A stretch of 64,000 bases of DNA. Source: Arcuatula senhousia. Lineage: Eukaryota > Mollusca > Bivalvia > Mytilida > Mytilidae. The stretch's first letter is position 1; every line of letters starts with the position of its first letter. The position numbers and the translations under genes are program-made. The notes under the pieces were generated by a model, which was not told the origin of the DNA, did not search any database, and saw nothing but the letters and a program-made list of their open reading frames with translations. The stretch is from contig OZ020304.1 in assembly GCA_963971305.1 (NCBI GenBank), positions 20,876,103 to 20,940,102 on the forward strand, given 5' to 3'. Shown piece by piece: positions 62,464 to 64,000 of the stretch.

Positions 62464-64000
62464 TACAAATGACAACAAAGTTCCAGACAATTAATTTTGC
62501 TACGCCTGACGCGCGTTTCGTCTATTCAAGATTCATCAGAGGCGCTCTACCAAAAATATTGAAAATGCCAAACACTGTATGAATATGAAGAGCATTGAAC
62601 AGTATAACCAAAAAATACCAAACTGGGGAACCAAATTATTACTAAGATATTCAACCTATGTCTGGGGTAGGAAGAACCTTAGGGTTTAGACAATTTTGAA
62701 ATTTAGACGGATTATTTAAAGCTTTGATGTATTCTCCAACTCAAAAGTGTTGGTGCCGGAGCGGGCTAACCTCGGGGAATTTAAACTCCACCAGCAGTGC
62801 TAACCTTCACGTGTGTTCGAAATACAAATGACAACAAAGTTCCAGACAATTAATTTTGCTACGCCTGACGCGCGTTTCGTCTATTCAAGACTCATCAGAG
62901 GCGCTCTACCAAAAATATTGAAAATGCCAAACACTGTATGAATATGAAGAGCATTGAACAGTATAACCAAAAAATACCAAACTGGGGAACCAAATTATTA
63001 CTAAGATATTGAACCTAAGTCTGGGGTAGGAAGAACCTTAGAGTTTAGACAATTTTGAAATTTAGACGGATAATTTAAAGCTTTGATGTATTCTCCAACT
63101 CAAAAGTGTTGGTGCCGGAGCGGGCTAACCTCGGGGAATTTAAACTCCACCAGCAGTGCTAACCTTCACGTGTGTTCGAAATACAAATGACAACAAAGTT
63201 CCAGACAATTAATTTTGCTACGCCTGACGCGCGTTTCGTCTATTCAAGACTCATCAGAGGCGCTCTACCAAAAATATTGAAAATGCCAAACACTGTATGA
63301 ATATGAAGAGCATTGAACAGTATAACCAAAAAATACCAAACTGGGGAACCAAATTATTACTAAGATATTCAACCTATGTCTGGGGTAGGAAGAACCTTAG
63401 GGTTTAGACAATTTTGAAATTTAGACGGATAATTTAAAGCTTTGATGTATTCTCCAACTCAAAAGTGTTGGTGCCGGAGCGGGCTAACCTCGGGGAATTT
63501 AAACTCCACCAGCAGTGCTAACCTTCACGTGTGTTCGAAATACAAATGAAAACAAAGTTCCAGACAATTAATTTTGCTACGCCTGACGCGCGTTTCGTCT
63601 ATTCAAGACTCATCAGAGGCGCTCTACCAAAAATATTGAAAATGCCAAACACTGTATGAATATGAAGAGCATTGAACAGTATAACCAAAAAATACCAAAC
63701 TGGGGAACCAAATTATTACTAAGATATTCAACCTATGTCTGGGGTAGGAAGAACCTTAGGGTTTAGACAATTTTGAAATTTAGACGGATAATTTAAAGCT
63801 TTGATGTATTCTCCAACTCAAAAGTGTTGGTGCCGGAGCGGGCTAACCTCGGGGAATTTAAACTCCACCAGCAGTGCCAACCTTCACGTGTGTTCGAAAT
63901 ACAAATGACAACAAAGTTCCAGACAATTAATTTTGCTACGCCTGACGCGCGTTTCGTCTATTCAAGACTCATCAGAGGCGCTCTACCAAAAATATTGAAA
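62464..64000 (+). repeat. 359-bp tandem array (family J), at least 4.3 copies, open at the window end
   Basis: The marker TACAAATGACAACAAAGTTC starts at 62464, 62823, 63182, 63541 (one change) and 63900: exactly 359 each. Units differ by only a handful of bases. Each contains TACGCCTGACGCGCGTTTCG and CCTCGGGGAATTTAAACTCC. No coding frame is retained. Confidence 0.95.

Overview
The window looks like AT-rich nuclear DNA of a bivalve mollusc, most likely a marine mussel (Mytilus or a close relative). This rests on spliced genes with large introns, dense short transposable elements, a SINE ending in (ACTC)n, elements with about 180-bp internal repeats and an ACGG microsatellite (the oyster pearl architecture), and DIRS-like, Penelope-like and LINE remnants of a kind I associate with bivalves. 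The species is inferred. There are no operons and no bacterial signals.

Layout. 0-3 kb: a single-exon family-92 glycosyltransferase gene on the minus strand beside MITEs and an AACTCG repeat. 3-7 kb: MITE pairs, an orphan Ig-like exon relic on the plus strand, a Penelope-like remnant and an internal-repeat element. 7.3-27.0 kb: gene 1, minus strand, at least nine exons (six Ig or Ig-like domain exons, one transmembrane exon, two cytoplasmic exons). Its introns are full of retroelements and MITEs. 27-40 kb: no confident gene; MITEs, Penelope-like fragments, a decayed DIRS-like retroelement between inverted repeats and the end of a LINE. 40.1-57.0 kb: gene 2, minus strand, a compact Ig receptor (hydrophobic leader, one intact Ig domain, one Ig domain split by an intron, transmembrane exon, short tail with one ITIM-like motif). 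Its introns hold SINEs, a MITE nested in a SINE, two inverted copies of one transposon, a 381-bp tandem repeat and two apparently identical 456-bp elements. 57.3-61.9 kb: gene 3, minus strand, six exons joined in phase 1, an unrecognised membrane protein with an ITSM-like TVYQRV motif. 62.2-64.0 kb: a 381-bp-family monomer followed by a 359-bp tandem array that runs off the window.

How the genes may work together. The three spliced genes lie in the same direction, use mostly phase-1 introns and carry tyrosine motifs of the ITIM or ITSM type, with near-ITAM spacing in gene 1. That suggests a small cluster of paired-receptor-like cell-surface molecules for recognition or adhesion. Exon structures were derived by hand from splice sites and reading-frame phase: every internal junction listed is in frame. 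The 5' ends of genes 1 and 2 were not found. Repeat family names are tentative unless target-site duplications or protein motifs are given.
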